Origin: Mobilisporobacter senegalensis
Lineage (GTDB): Bacteria; Bacillota; Clostridia; Lachnospirales; Lachnospiraceae
DNA: 64,000 nt
Direction of reading: 5' to 3'
Assembly: GCF_003752155.1 (NCBI RefSeq)
Contig: NZ_RJVG01000003.1
Location: 186,001 to 250,000 of the forward strand
In this document: positions 1 through 7,327 of the stretch, piece after piece
Numbering within the stretch: position 1 is the first letter of the stretch
How the letters are laid out: each line of letters begins with the position of its first letter
The notes under the pieces: model-generated
Told to the model about the DNA's origin: nothing
The model's input: only the letters and a program-made list of their open reading frames with translations
Databases searched by the model: none
Program-made: the position numbers and the translations under genes

Positions 1-14
1 TGTTTACTTGTCAT
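1..14 (-). CDS. yhbY: YhbY-type RNA-binding protein, 5' end only
   Basis: A strong ribosome-binding site (AAGGAG, 9 bases upstream) precedes an ATG whose first codons read M-T-S-K before the window edge. It lies just downstream of obgE on the same strand. The CRS1-YhbY ribosome-assembly protein often follows obgE in clostridia and usually begins MTSKQR. The call therefore rests on position and four residues. It is inference beyond the visible start codon and RBS. Confidence 0.5.
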
Positions 15-76
15 TCTATAGTCTCCTTAATACATTGATTTACAAAATTATAAATCATTGCAATTTATAATTTAAC

Positions 77-147
77 AGACTCGAGAAATTCTGTGAATTT
101 CCCTCGTTGACTATTATAAATAATTTTTCAATTATTTATAATAGTCA
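77..147 (-). other. AT-rich hairpins at the 3' end of obgE
   Basis: A perfect 17-bp inverted repeat with a 4-base loop occupies 109-147 and includes the obgE stop codon. A second, weaker hairpin (CGAG...CTCG arms) lies at about 82-106. Neither has a clear U-tract in the direction of transcription, so read-through to the next gene is likely. They may protect or process the mRNA end. Confidence 0.5.
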
Positions 148-1418
148 AATTGTAATTCATACATTTTAACAGTATCCCCTTCTTCAATTCCTAAAGCTTC
201 TAATTCATCCAGAATATTATTTTCCTTTAAGAAACGTTGAAAGAATTCAAACCCTTTTTCTGAATCAAGATTTGTATAACCAAGCATACGCTCAATTCTA
301 GGGCCTTCTACTGTAAATTCGTGATCTCCTGTTTTTTCAACAGTATACGGTTCATTTGCATAATCTACTTCTTCAGGGAAGTATTCTCTTTCAAATACTA
401 TAGGTGTAGAATCTAATTTTGATAACATATCATGAACATGATATAAAAGTTCCTTCACACCTTTGCCGCTAACAGCAGATATTGGGAAAACTTTGATACC
501 CATTGGTTCAAATTCTTCTCTTAATAGCTCCATGGTAGTTTCTTCATATTCACCATAGAATACGTCAATTTTATTTGCTGCGATTACCTGGGGTCTATTT
601 GCTAACTCGGGATTATAAGCTACTAATTCTGAATTGATTTTCTTGATATCATCAATGGGATCTCTGCCTTCCGTGGATGCTGCATCAACCATATGAATAA
701 TAACTTTCGTTCTCTCAATATGTTTTAAGAATTCATGTCCAAGACCAACTCCTTCAGAAGCGCCCTCAATCAGACCAGGAATATCAGCGATTACAAATCC
801 ATCTGTACCTTCAAGGTCAACTACTCCCAGGTTTGGATTTAATGTTGTAAAATGATAATTTGCTATCTTAGGTTTGGCATTGGTTACTCTTGAAAGAAAT
901 GTAGATTTGCCTACATTAGGGAATCCAACCAGACCCACATCTGCAATAACCTTCAATTCAAGGATAACATGCATCTCCCTGGCTGGTTTTCCAGGTTGGG
1001 CATATTTAGGTACTTGCATTGTTGGCGTCGCATAATGTTGATTTCCTTTTCCGCCACGCCCGCCTTTTAAGACAACTTCTCTTTTATTATCATGGGACAT
1101 ATCAGTAATTACTTTACCGGTTTCAGCTTCTTTTACAACGGTTCCTGGTGGAACCTTAACAACCAGGTCAGAGCCATCACTACCGTGACAATTTCTCTTT
1201 CCACCGTTTTGCCCATCTTCTGCACAGTATTTTCTAATATGTCTGAATTCATTTAATGTATTAATTCCTTCATCGACTTCAAAAATCAAGTCGCCGCCAC
1301 GTCCTCCATCACCGCCATCCGGTCCTCCGGCTGGTACAAATATTTCTCTTCGAAAACTCACATGGCCATCGCCACCTTTTCCCGATCTTATATATATTTT
1401 TGCACTATCTGCAAACAT
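132..1418 (-). CDS. obgE: GTPase ObgE/CgtA
   Basis: Essential GTPase that binds the 50S ribosomal subunit and couples ribosome assembly to nucleotide and stress signals. The 428-residue protein has all three expected parts: an N-terminal glycine-rich Obg fold (about 1-158, with repeated GG motifs), a G domain with the P-loop GFPNVGKS at 165-172, a DIPG switch II motif and an NKID specificity motif, and a C-terminal OCT domain (about 345-428) as in Gram-positive Obg. It is the last gene of the rplU-prp-rpmA-obgE cluster but is separated from rpmA by 294 bases holding two hairpins. An RBS (AAGAGGTG) sits just before the ATG. Confidence 0.98.
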   Translation of the reverse strand: MFADSAKIYIRSGKGGDGHVSFRREIFVPAGGPDGGDGGRGGDLIFEVDEGINTLNEFRHIRKYCAEDGQNGGKRNCHGSDGSDLVVKVPPGTVVKEAETGKVITDMSHDNKREVVLKGGRGGKGNQHYATPTMQVPKYAQPGKPAREMHVILELKVIADVGLVGFPNVGKSTFLSRVTNAKPKIANYHFTTLNPNLGVVDLEGTDGFVIADIPGLIEGASEGVGLGHEFLKHIERTKVIIHMVDAASTEGRDPIDDIKKINSELVAYNPELANRPQVIAANKIDVFYGEYEETTMELLREEFEPMGIKVFPISAVSGKGVKELLYHVHDMLSKLDSTPIVFEREYFPEEVDYANEPYTVEKTGDHEFTVEGPRIERMLGYTNLDSEKGFEFFQRFLKENNILDELEALGIEEGDTVKMYELQFDYYK

Positions 1419-1476
1419 TTTATCACCTCTTATTTCTTAGTTTAAAAACTGAAGTAATTTATTTTATTATTATTTA

Positions 1477-1533
1477 GAATTTACAATATATTAAGTATTA
1501 TCCACTAAGTAATATTTAATATATTGTAAATTC
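1477..1533 (-). other. 24-bp AT-rich hairpin in the obgE 5' region
   Basis: Arms 1477-1500 and 1510-1533 are complementary over 24 bases with one G-U-type mismatch, around a 9-base loop (TCCACTAAG in plus orientation). It lies about 60 bases upstream of the obgE start, so a transcript from rpmA into obgE would carry it. There is no U-tract, so it is not a standard terminator. Confidence 0.5.
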
Positions 1534-1641
1534 AATAAATTTTAATACAAACATTTTTAATATCATAATACAAAAAATAAATTGCTTCAACCTTTAAACA
1601 TTAATACTTATAAAAAATGGAAATACATTTGTGAAATTTTA

Positions 1642-1677
1642 AAGCCCCAAATCCAAAAGTATTAGAATTTGGGGCTT
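1642..1677 (-). terminator. Terminator or attenuator after rpmA
   Basis: An 11-bp perfect stem (AAGCCCCAAAT with its complement, arms 1642-1652 and 1667-1677) is followed on the minus strand by TTTAAAATTT. It sits 36 bases after the rpmA stop. The U-tract is imperfect, so partial read-through into obgE is possible. Confidence 0.65.
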
Positions 1678-1712
1678 GAATACATTCGATAAAAAGAAAA
1701 CTTTCTATTGCA

Positions 1713-2000
1713 TTATTTAGCTTCAACAGGGTATACAGAAGCTTGCTTCTTATCTCTACCCTTTCTTTCAAATCTTACAACACCGTCAACTAAAGCGAAT
1801 AAAGTATCATCGCCACCACGTCCAACATTAACGCCTGGGTGAATCTTAGTTCCACGTTGTCTATAAAGAATATTACCAGCTAAAACAAATTGTCCGTCAG
1901 CTCTTTTCGCACCTAATCTCTTAGATTCAGAATCTCTACCGTTCTTAGTAGAACCAACACCTTTTTTATGAGCGAAAAATTGAAGGTTCATCTTTAACAT
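1713..2000 (-). CDS. rpmA: 50S ribosomal protein L27 with cleavable leader
   Basis: Large-subunit protein whose N-terminal tail reaches the peptidyl-transferase centre. I place the start at 2000 (95 residues) because AAGGAGGTG lies 8 bases upstream; an earlier in-frame ATG lacks an RBS and would add eight unrelated residues. The product begins MLKMNLQFF followed by AHKKG. This is the Firmicutes leader removed after FF by the protease Prp, which is encoded next door. The body ([26 protein letters not shown]) is standard L27. Confidence 0.97.
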   Translation of the reverse strand: MLKMNLQFFAHKKGVGSTKNGRDSESKRLGAKRADGQFVLAGNILYRQRGTKIHPGVNVGRGGDDTLFALVDGVVRFERKGRDKKQASVYPVEAK

Positions 2001-2044
2001 AGCCTTACACCTCCTTGAGTGCACATTTACAAAATAAAAATATT

Positions 2045-2365
2045 CTATAATGTTAGTTTGATATAATCATGTCCATAATCTTCGGCAATTCCTTGTAAAC
2101 CAAGGACCAAAGATTTTAGTAATAAAATTGATTCATTACTGATTCTGGTTAAAACATTAAATTCTATTAATCCACTTTCTTCATCCATAATCAAATCGAA
2201 TTTATCAGAAGTAAATGTCTCAATGGAATTAATAGTATTTATGACTAGAACTGAAACAGCTGCACATACTATGTCTTGACCTTTATTGGCAAAACCTGCA
2301 TGACCAGAACTCTTAAAGCCTGTATAAACACCATCTGCATTCTTGTAAATAGATATATTAATCAT
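2045..2365 (-). CDS. prp: Ribosomal-processing cysteine protease Prp
   Basis: Cleaves the N-terminal leader of L27, a step needed for functional 50S subunits in Firmicutes (YsxB/DUF464 family). The 106-residue protein has the catalytic dyad His22 (SSGHAG) and Cys34 (DIVCAAVS) at the usual spacing. It lies between rplU (12 bases) and rpmA (44 bases), the conserved order. Substrate and protease are thus made from one transcript. The RBS (AGGTAGAG) is weak and overlaps the rplU end, suggesting translational coupling. Confidence 0.95.
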   Translation of the reverse strand: MINISIYKNADGVYTGFKSSGHAGFANKGQDIVCAAVSVLVINTINSIETFTSDKFDLIMDEESGLIEFNVLTRISNESILLLKSLVLGLQGIAEDYGHDYIKLTL

Positions 2366-2377
2366 ATCTCTACCTGA

Positions 2378-2686
2378 TTATGCGTTAATTTTTTCAATTT
2401 TAACTTGAGTATAAGCTTGTCTATGACCGTTTTTCTTGTGATATCCAGATTTTCTCTTGTATCTATAAACGATAACTTTTTTACCTTTACCGTCTTTTAC
2501 AGCTGTTGCTGTAACAGTCGCATTAGCTACTGTAGGATTACCTACTACTAATTCACCATTATTCACTACAAGAACTTGATCAAATGTAACAGTTTCTCCA
2601 GCTTCTACACCAAGCTTTTCAACATTAATGATATCGCCTTCGGCTACTTTGTACTGTTTACCACCTGTTGCTATAATTGCGTACAT
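2378..2686 (-). CDS. rplU: 50S ribosomal protein L21
   Basis: Large-subunit protein that binds 23S rRNA together with L20. The 102-residue product starts [14 protein letters not shown] and ends in the basic [17 protein letters not shown] region, both typical. The start at 2686 is fixed by AGGAGGTGCC immediately upstream. The frame stays open a further 35 codons upstream, but that part is the untranslated L21 leader. First gene of the rplU-prp-rpmA cluster. Confidence 0.98.
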   Translation of the reverse strand: MYAIIATGGKQYKVAEGDIINVEKLGVEAGETVTFDQVLVVNNGELVVGNPTVANATVTATAVKDGKGKKVIVYRYKRKSGYHKKNGHRQAYTQVKIEKINA

Positions 2687-2776
2687 ATGGCACCTCCTAT
2701 TATCATTACTCGCCAACTTTGGTGTCTGATTTCCTAAAGAAATGCAGAACTTTAGAACCTCGTTGTGCGGCACACT
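2687..2776 (-). ncRNA. L21 leader (ribosomal-protein autoregulatory element)
   Basis: The 5' untranslated region of rplU carries blocks I recognise from the Firmicutes L21 leader: AGTGTGCCGCAC, CGAGGTTC, and CACCAAAGTTGGCGAGTAAT near the RBS. L21 is thought to bind this RNA and repress its own operon. Boundaries are approximate; the match is from memory, not a covariance search. Confidence 0.65.
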
Positions 2777-2781
2777 AGGTA

Positions 2782-2810
2782 ATACTAGCATGTTTGTTTT
2801 AATTTGTCAA
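2782..2810 (-). promoter_or_regulatory. Promoter of the rplU operon
   Basis: A consensus -35 TTGACA (2805-2810), a 17-base spacer and a -10 TAGTAT (2782-2787). Transcription would start just before the L21 leader. Confidence 0.75.
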
Positions 2811-2908
2811 TATTATATATTATAATTATAATGAAAGTATAAGTAAATTTATATTTCTTATACTATTACAGCAGTGAATAAAAAACTAAAGTAAAAAGGA
2901 GTGTTACT

Positions 2909-3280
2909 ATGGCAATTAAATTTTTTATTAGTAGAGGCACTGATACTATCGTTGAAGTAGTACAGGGGGATGATAAAAATTTCAGCGAAGAATCCATGGC
3001 TGAAATTGTACCTAATACAAGTGAAGGCGCCGGTGAAAAACATCTTCCTGTGATCACAGTATCTGGAGATATGGTTACTGTTGAAGTTGGCAGTGTGGAA
3101 CATCCAATGACGGAAGAACATTATATTCAATGGATCTATTTAGAAACCAAATGTGGTGGACAGATAAAATATCTTAAACCAGATGATGATCCAAGAGCAG
3201 AGTTTACTTTAATTGACGATGAAGTAATATCCGCTTATGAGTATTGCAATATTCACGGATTATGGCAATCAGTTTTATAA
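2909..3280 (+). CDS. Superoxide reductase with degenerate desulforedoxin domain
   Basis: Reduces superoxide to hydrogen peroxide without making oxygen, an anaerobe defence. The 123-residue protein has the complete His4-Cys1 iron site: His45 (EKHLP), His65 and His71 (HPMTEEHYI), Cys113 and His116 (CNIHGLW), plus the conserved Glu43-Lys44. The N-terminal 25 residues align with the desulforedoxin domain of desulfoferrodoxin, but its four cysteine ligands are gone (FFISRGTDTIVEVV has Ser and Thr instead). This is the class III, Treponema-type layout with only the catalytic iron centre. It is monocistronic, divergent from rplU, with AAGGAG before the ATG and a terminator behind it. Confidence 0.93.
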   Translation: MAIKFFISRGTDTIVEVVQGDDKNFSEESMAEIVPNTSEGAGEKHLPVITVSGDMVTVEVGSVEHPMTEEHYIQWIYLETKCGGQIKYLKPDDDPRAEFTLIDDEVISAYEYCNIHGLWQSVL

Positions 3281-3341
3281 TAATTCATTATATAAGTCTG
3301 GAAGCTATAAAAACCAGATAAAATTAATAAATATATCCTTT

Positions 3342-3383
3342 AAAAAGAGATGTTTCAAATTTATATTGAACTTCTCTTTTTTC
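3342..3383 (+). terminator. Terminator of the superoxide reductase gene
   Basis: Arms AAAAAGAGA (3342-3350) and TCTCTTTTT (3373-3381), extended by TTTCAA/TTGAA pairing, end in a run of T. It lies about 60 bases after the stop codon. Confidence 0.8.
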
Positions 3384-3385
3384 TA

Positions 3386-3414
3386 TTCTCAATACTAAAG
3401 AAATCCGTTATAAT
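3386..3414 (+). promoter_or_regulatory. Putative promoter of the AlaX-like gene
   Basis: A -10 TATAAT (3409-3414) with a 17-base spacer to a weaker -35 TTCTCA (3386-3391), about 75 bases before the alanyl-tRNA editing gene. Confidence 0.55.
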
Positions 3415-3488
3415 ATTCTGTGATACAGCTCCAAAAGATGTAGCAGCTTCCTAAGTGTTAAGGAATAAAATAAGAAAGAGGATATAAA

Positions 3489-4727
3489 ATGAATACTTAT
3501 GAAAATACCAAAAGATTATATTATATGGATAGTCATATGGCTAAGTTTGAAGGCAGGGTTTTAGATTGTATAAAAAAGGATGGATCATATCTTGTGGTTC
3601 TGGACCAAACTGCATTCTTTCCGGAAGGGGGAGGGCAATCTTCTGATAAAGGTGAATTTAAAACAGCCTCTTCTTCTATCGCTATGGAAGTAATAGATGT
3701 GCAGGAGGATAACGATATTATATACCACACAGTGACAGAGCCAATAGAAATCGGAACTGCTGTGACAGGATATATTGATTTTGATAGCAGATTTCAAGCT
3801 ATGCAGCATCACTCAGGGGAACATATTGTATCTGGATTGGTTCATAATGAATTTGGATATGACAATGTAGGGTTTCATATGGGAAGTGATGCGATAACCA
3901 TGGATTTTAATGGGATATTAAAAGAAGAAGACATTAGAAAGATTGAGTACCTTGCCAATGAAGCAGTCTATAAAAATGTCCCTATTATTGAAACGTATCC
4001 ATCGACAAAAGAGTTAAAGGAATTAGACTATAGAAGTAAAAAGGAATTAACTGGTCAGGTGCGAATTGTTTCTATACCAGATTCCATAGACAGAGATGGC
4101 AATATATCAACGTCATATTATGATGTGTGTGCCTGTTGTGCTCCTCATGTATATCGTACCGGAGAAATTGGAATCATAAAATTAATTTCTTATATGAAAT
4201 ATAAAGGTGGGACCAGGGTAAGTATGTTGTGTGGTTTTAAAGCACTTGAAGATTATAATAAGAAAGAAAGTAATGTTCTTTCCATCTCTTCTCTTCTATC
4301 TGCAAAACCTTATGAAGTCGCAGATGGGGTAAAACGTATTACTGATGAAGTGAATTCATTAAGAGGAATCATCTCTGGCTTACAGGGACAATTACTGGAA
4401 TATAAAGCAAAAGAAATTCCGGATAGTTCTAAAGACATCTGCTTATTTGATAATGATATTGATTCTGGTAATCTACGAAGATACTGCAATATCATTATGG
4501 AGCGCTGTTCTGGCATTGTCATTATATTTACTGGTTCTGATGAAGCTGGTTATAAATATATTATTGGCAGTAAAACAGAAGATGTCAGAAATATTGGAAA
4601 AGAATTAAATGAAGCTTTTGGTGGACGTGGTGGTGGATCAAAAGATATGGTACAAGGTTCTGTTGTTGGAAATCAGGAAGATATCAAAGAATTCATAATG
4701 AAAAAAATAGATTTATCTGATGACTAG
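3489..4727 (+). CDS. Alanyl-tRNA editing protein (AlaX, long form)
   Basis: Free-standing relative of the AlaRS editing domain that hydrolyses mischarged Ser- or Gly-tRNA(Ala). The 412 residues hold an N-terminal tRNA synthetase additional domain (FFPEGGGQ near 43-50), the zinc/editing site HxxxH (His108, His112 in HHSGEH) and CxxxH (Cys216, His220 in CACCAPH), and a C-terminal DHHA1 domain ending GGRGGGSKDMVQGS. This long form is typical of clostridia. It is monocistronic and convergent with ybaK, another tRNA trans-editing enzyme. The RBS AAGAGGAT precedes the ATG. Confidence 0.93.
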   Translation: MNTYENTKRLYYMDSHMAKFEGRVLDCIKKDGSYLVVLDQTAFFPEGGGQSSDKGEFKTASSSIAMEVIDVQEDNDIIYHTVTEPIEIGTAVTGYIDFDSRFQAMQHHSGEHIVSGLVHNEFGYDNVGFHMGSDAITMDFNGILKEEDIRKIEYLANEAVYKNVPIIETYPSTKELKELDYRSKKELTGQVRIVSIPDSIDRDGNISTSYYDVCACCAPHVYRTGEIGIIKLISYMKYKGGTRVSMLCGFKALEDYNKKESNVLSISSLLSAKPYEVADGVKRITDEVNSLRGIISGLQGQLLEYKAKEIPDSSKDICLFDNDIDSGNLRRYCNIIMERCSGIVIIFTGSDEAGYKYIIGSKTEDVRNIGKELNEAFGGRGGGSKDMVQGSVVGNQEDIKEFIMKKIDLSDD

Positions 4728-4732
4728 TAACT

Positions 4733-4765
4733 GAAACACTCCCGCTTTTAAAGTGGGAGTGTTTC
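4733..4765. terminator. Hairpin between convergent editing genes
   Basis: A 16-bp stem with one mismatch (GAAACACTCCC... with ...GGGAGTGTTTC) begins 5 bases after the AlaX stop. The U-tracts on both sides are poor, so strength is uncertain; it may serve both converging transcripts. Confidence 0.6.
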
Positions 4766-4870
4766 ATTCATCAAATTCATGATATCCTTCTTTATATAAT
4801 CTAAAAAGAAATTTTCAAAATATTTTTGTTTGCTCTTAAAGTATTTCTTTCTTCAATATAAATTGCATTC

Positions 4871-5350
4871 TTATTCCGTCAAATCACATTCTATAGCTTC
4901 AATAAATTTAATCAAATCCTCTGGATTACAGATCATCTGACATCCTCTGACACCTGCGCTTACACTGATTTCATCAAAAAGGATGGCTGATTCATCAATA
5001 TAGGTAGGATATTTCTTCTTCATACCAATTGGAGAACAACCACCACGAATATAACCTGTGAGTGGTAAGAGTTCTTTCACATGGATCATTTCTATCTTTT
5101 TATCCCCTACAAGGACAGCAGCTTTCTTTAGATCTAATTCTTCATTTACCGGGATGCAAAACACGAGAATCCCTTTCTTCTCTCCTCTTGCAATCAGGGT
5201 TTTAAATACCTGTTCTGCCGGCATATTAATCTGTATTGCCACATGTTCTCCTGCAAGATTCTCTTCATCCACTTCATATTCCATTGTTCGATATTCTATC
5301 CTAGCCTGGTCTAATAGACGCATAGCGTTGGTTTTCATTGGCTTTGACAT
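4871..5350 (-). CDS. ybaK: Cys-tRNA(Pro)/Cys-tRNA(Cys) deacylase YbaK
   Basis: Trans-editing enzyme of the YbaK/EbsC family that removes cysteine mischarged onto tRNA(Pro). The 159-residue length and core motifs fit the family: KTLIARGEKKGILVFCIPV, a lysine-rich binding segment (LDLKKAA), GYIRGGCSPIGMKKKYPTYID and the SVSAGVRGCQM strand. It starts 6 bases after the rng stop, with AAGAGGT inside the rng end, so it is the last gene of the radical SAM-rng operon. ybaK is not usually part of that cluster. Confidence 0.95.
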   Translation of the reverse strand: MSKPMKTNAMRLLDQARIEYRTMEYEVDEENLAGEHVAIQINMPAEQVFKTLIARGEKKGILVFCIPVNEELDLKKAAVLVGDKKIEMIHVKELLPLTGYIRGGCSPIGMKKKYPTYIDESAILFDEISVSAGVRGCQMICNPEDLIKFIEAIECDLTE

Positions 5351-5356
5351 AATTAC

Positions 5357-6550
5357 TTAACCTCTTAAATTATATTGCTCAAGTAAAGGCTTGCGAACCT
5401 TTTTGCGTGTGACTTCAACTAAATCCAAGGCTGTCATATCAACTACAACTGTTTTAATGGGATCTTTACTTAAAAGAATCCGCAATTCTTTCATTAATAT
5501 GGCTTTATTATTATTATCTTCCATATTAATAAAATCGATAATAATGATCCCGGAGATGTTACGTAGTCTTAGTTGTTTTGCTATTTCTTTGGCAGCCTCC
5601 AGGTTGATTTTAAGAAAAGTTTCTTCTGCTTTCTTTTTCCCGGCAATTGCTTTGCTGGTATTTACATCAATAACAGTTAACGCTTCCGTGGGCTGAATGA
5701 TCAGATTTCCACCGGATTTAAGCCAAACCTTTTCCCTTAAAGCATTTTCGAGTCGACTGTCTACGCTGTATAAGTTACTAAGACTAAGCAATGGGTCCTC
5801 ATATATCTGAAGTTTATTCAAGTCTTCTTTTTGAAAGCTATTCAGATAGTCCTGAATTTGTTCAAAGATTTTTTTATCATCGGTAATAATTTTATCAATC
5901 TGTTCAGAATATCCATCCCGGATTTCGCAGATATAATTTTCAGGTGTTGCATAAATCAAAGAAAAACGGGACTTATGAATTCCATATTCCTTAATATCCT
6001 GGTAGAGAGAAACAAGGGTATTGATTTCTCCACGAATGAATTCTTCCCTGGCGCCAGAGGAGTTGGTACGAATGATAAAACCGTAAGCCGGATTTTTATA
6101 TTCTCCAACAATATTTTTTAGTCTGGTCTTTTCCGTTTCCTGATTGATTTTATTAGAAGTTCCAATCATAGTTTTTCCATGAGTTAAGACAACATATTTC
6201 CCAGTGAAATTAAGATTGCAGGTAACCACCGGAGCTTTTGTTTTTACTCCCTCCTTGCTTACCTGGACAATAATTTCATCTCCAATATTTATCTTGTCAT
6301 TATTCTTCACATTACAAAAGATCGGGTGCTCATTCTCCTCTAAAGAGAGATAACACATCACACCCTCTGCAATTTCAACAAAGGCAGCATTAATATTCTT
6401 AACAATATTTTTTACCTTACCTACATAGATATTACCAAGAATACTTAATCTGCTGGTATCGTCTACATTTACCTGTATCATATCCTTCTCATCATATAGA
6501 GCAGATATGATTCTATTCTTTTGCCTTGTTATAATTAGTTTATAACCCAT
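5357..6550 (-). CDS. rng: Ribonuclease E/G family endoribonuclease
   Basis: Single-strand-specific endonuclease for rRNA maturation and mRNA decay. The 397 residues hold an S1 RNA-binding domain (about 35-120), the 5'-sensor/RNase H-like core, and the DNase I-like catalytic part with metal-binding Asp295 (VIDVNTS) and Asp339 (IIDFINM). The protein ends at VRKKVRKPLLEQYNLRG-like sequence and lacks the CPxC zinc-link cysteines that follow this helix in longer RNase E/G proteins. The start directly abuts the upstream gene stop, with GAGG inside that gene, implying coupling. Membership of the family is certain; E versus G is by length. Confidence 0.93.
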   Translation of the reverse strand: MGYKLIITRQKNRIISALYDEKDMIQVNVDDTSRLSILGNIYVGKVKNIVKNINAAFVEIAEGVMCYLSLEENEHPIFCNVKNNDKINIGDEIIVQVSKEGVKTKAPVVTCNLNFTGKYVVLTHGKTMIGTSNKINQETEKTRLKNIVGEYKNPAYGFIIRTNSSGAREEFIRGEINTLVSLYQDIKEYGIHKSRFSLIYATPENYICEIRDGYSEQIDKIITDDKKIFEQIQDYLNSFQKEDLNKLQIYEDPLLSLSNLYSVDSRLENALREKVWLKSGGNLIIQPTEALTVIDVNTSKAIAGKKKAEETFLKINLEAAKEIAKQLRLRNISGIIIIDFINMEDNNNKAILMKELRILLSKDPIKTVVVDMTALDLVEVTRKKVRKPLLEQYNLRG

Positions 6551-7327
6551 TTATAAAACCTCGGTTCCTAAATCATTCAGTGATACTAATCTTCTTTCTT
6601 CTTCTGTTCCTATATCCCCATATACTTCTAATCTGTGATATTGGAATGCATATTCATTAAATACAATTCCTGCATACTGGCAAAAGGCATCCATAACAAG
6701 TTCTGGTTTAATATTGGTTACACTTCCTGTTGCAAGCTGTAAATATACAACAGTACCGTTCTCATAGACATCGGCAACAGAGGCTGCTTCATTATCATTA
6801 CGCCCGGTTTTTTTGAAAAATTCAGTCTTTTTAAAAGCAGTTTGATAAATAAAAGGTTTGATATCCATCATTGTTTCACTCTTCTTTGTTTTCTTAAGAA
6901 TTGTGATAGTATCCTGTGATATAAAATCAGAAAATCTTCCTTCAAAATCATCTGTAAATTCATAACCATCTTTAAGAGAAATTAGATAGTCTGCAGCAGC
7001 CACAATTGACATTGCATTCTTAGAATCATCAGATAATTCCTTGAAACTTAAAATATTAAATCCCTCAGACATAACAGCATTAATTTGTTTTATCATCTCT
7101 TTAGAGGAATCACTACTGCTTAACTGCACATCAAGATATTCAGAGTCACTGGTTAAGCCAACACCAAGTGGTGCTGCAAATGATATTATTTGATGAGGAC
7201 TATATCCCTTGGAATATTCAACATTAATTCCGCATCTTCGGAATGCTTTTTGAAAATATCTCATTACATCAAGATGCCCAATAAATTTCATGGATCCGGA
7301 TTTGCTAAATTTGATTCTGGCTTTCAT
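6551..7327 (-). CDS. TIGR03936 family radical SAM-associated protein (DUF2344)
   Basis: Conserved clostridial protein of unknown biochemistry always found beside, or fused to, the TIGR03960 radical SAM enzyme. The start MKARIKFSKSGSMKFIGHLDVMRYFQ is typical, as are GYSPHQIISFAAPLGVGLTSDSEYLDV. I choose 7327 (258 residues) because AAGGAGGTG lies 8 bases upstream; a longer frame has no RBS. It overlaps the preceding gene by 23 bases and abuts rng, so the three are translated as a coupled unit. A tRNA- or rRNA-modification role has been suggested from context only. Confidence 0.9.
   Translation of the reverse strand: MKARIKFSKSGSMKFIGHLDVMRYFQKAFRRCGINVEYSKGYSPHQIISFAAPLGVGLTSDSEYLDVQLSSSDSSKEMIKQINAVMSEGFNILSFKELSDDSKNAMSIVAAADYLISLKDGYEFTDDFEGRFSDFISQDTITILKKTKKSETMMDIKPFIYQTAFKKTEFFKKTGRNDNEAASVADVYENGTVVYLQLATGSVTNIKPELVMDAFCQYAGIVFNEYAFQYHRLEVYGDIGTEEERRLVSLNDLGTEVL

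Noticed and set aside
2687-2791. Longer L21 protein starting 35 codons upstream
   Set aside because: No RBS, no similarity to L21, and the segment carries the conserved L21 leader RNA.
2858-3130. Reading frames antisense to the superoxide reductase gene
   Set aside because: No RBS, biased composition, and the opposite strand encodes a protein with all its catalytic residues.
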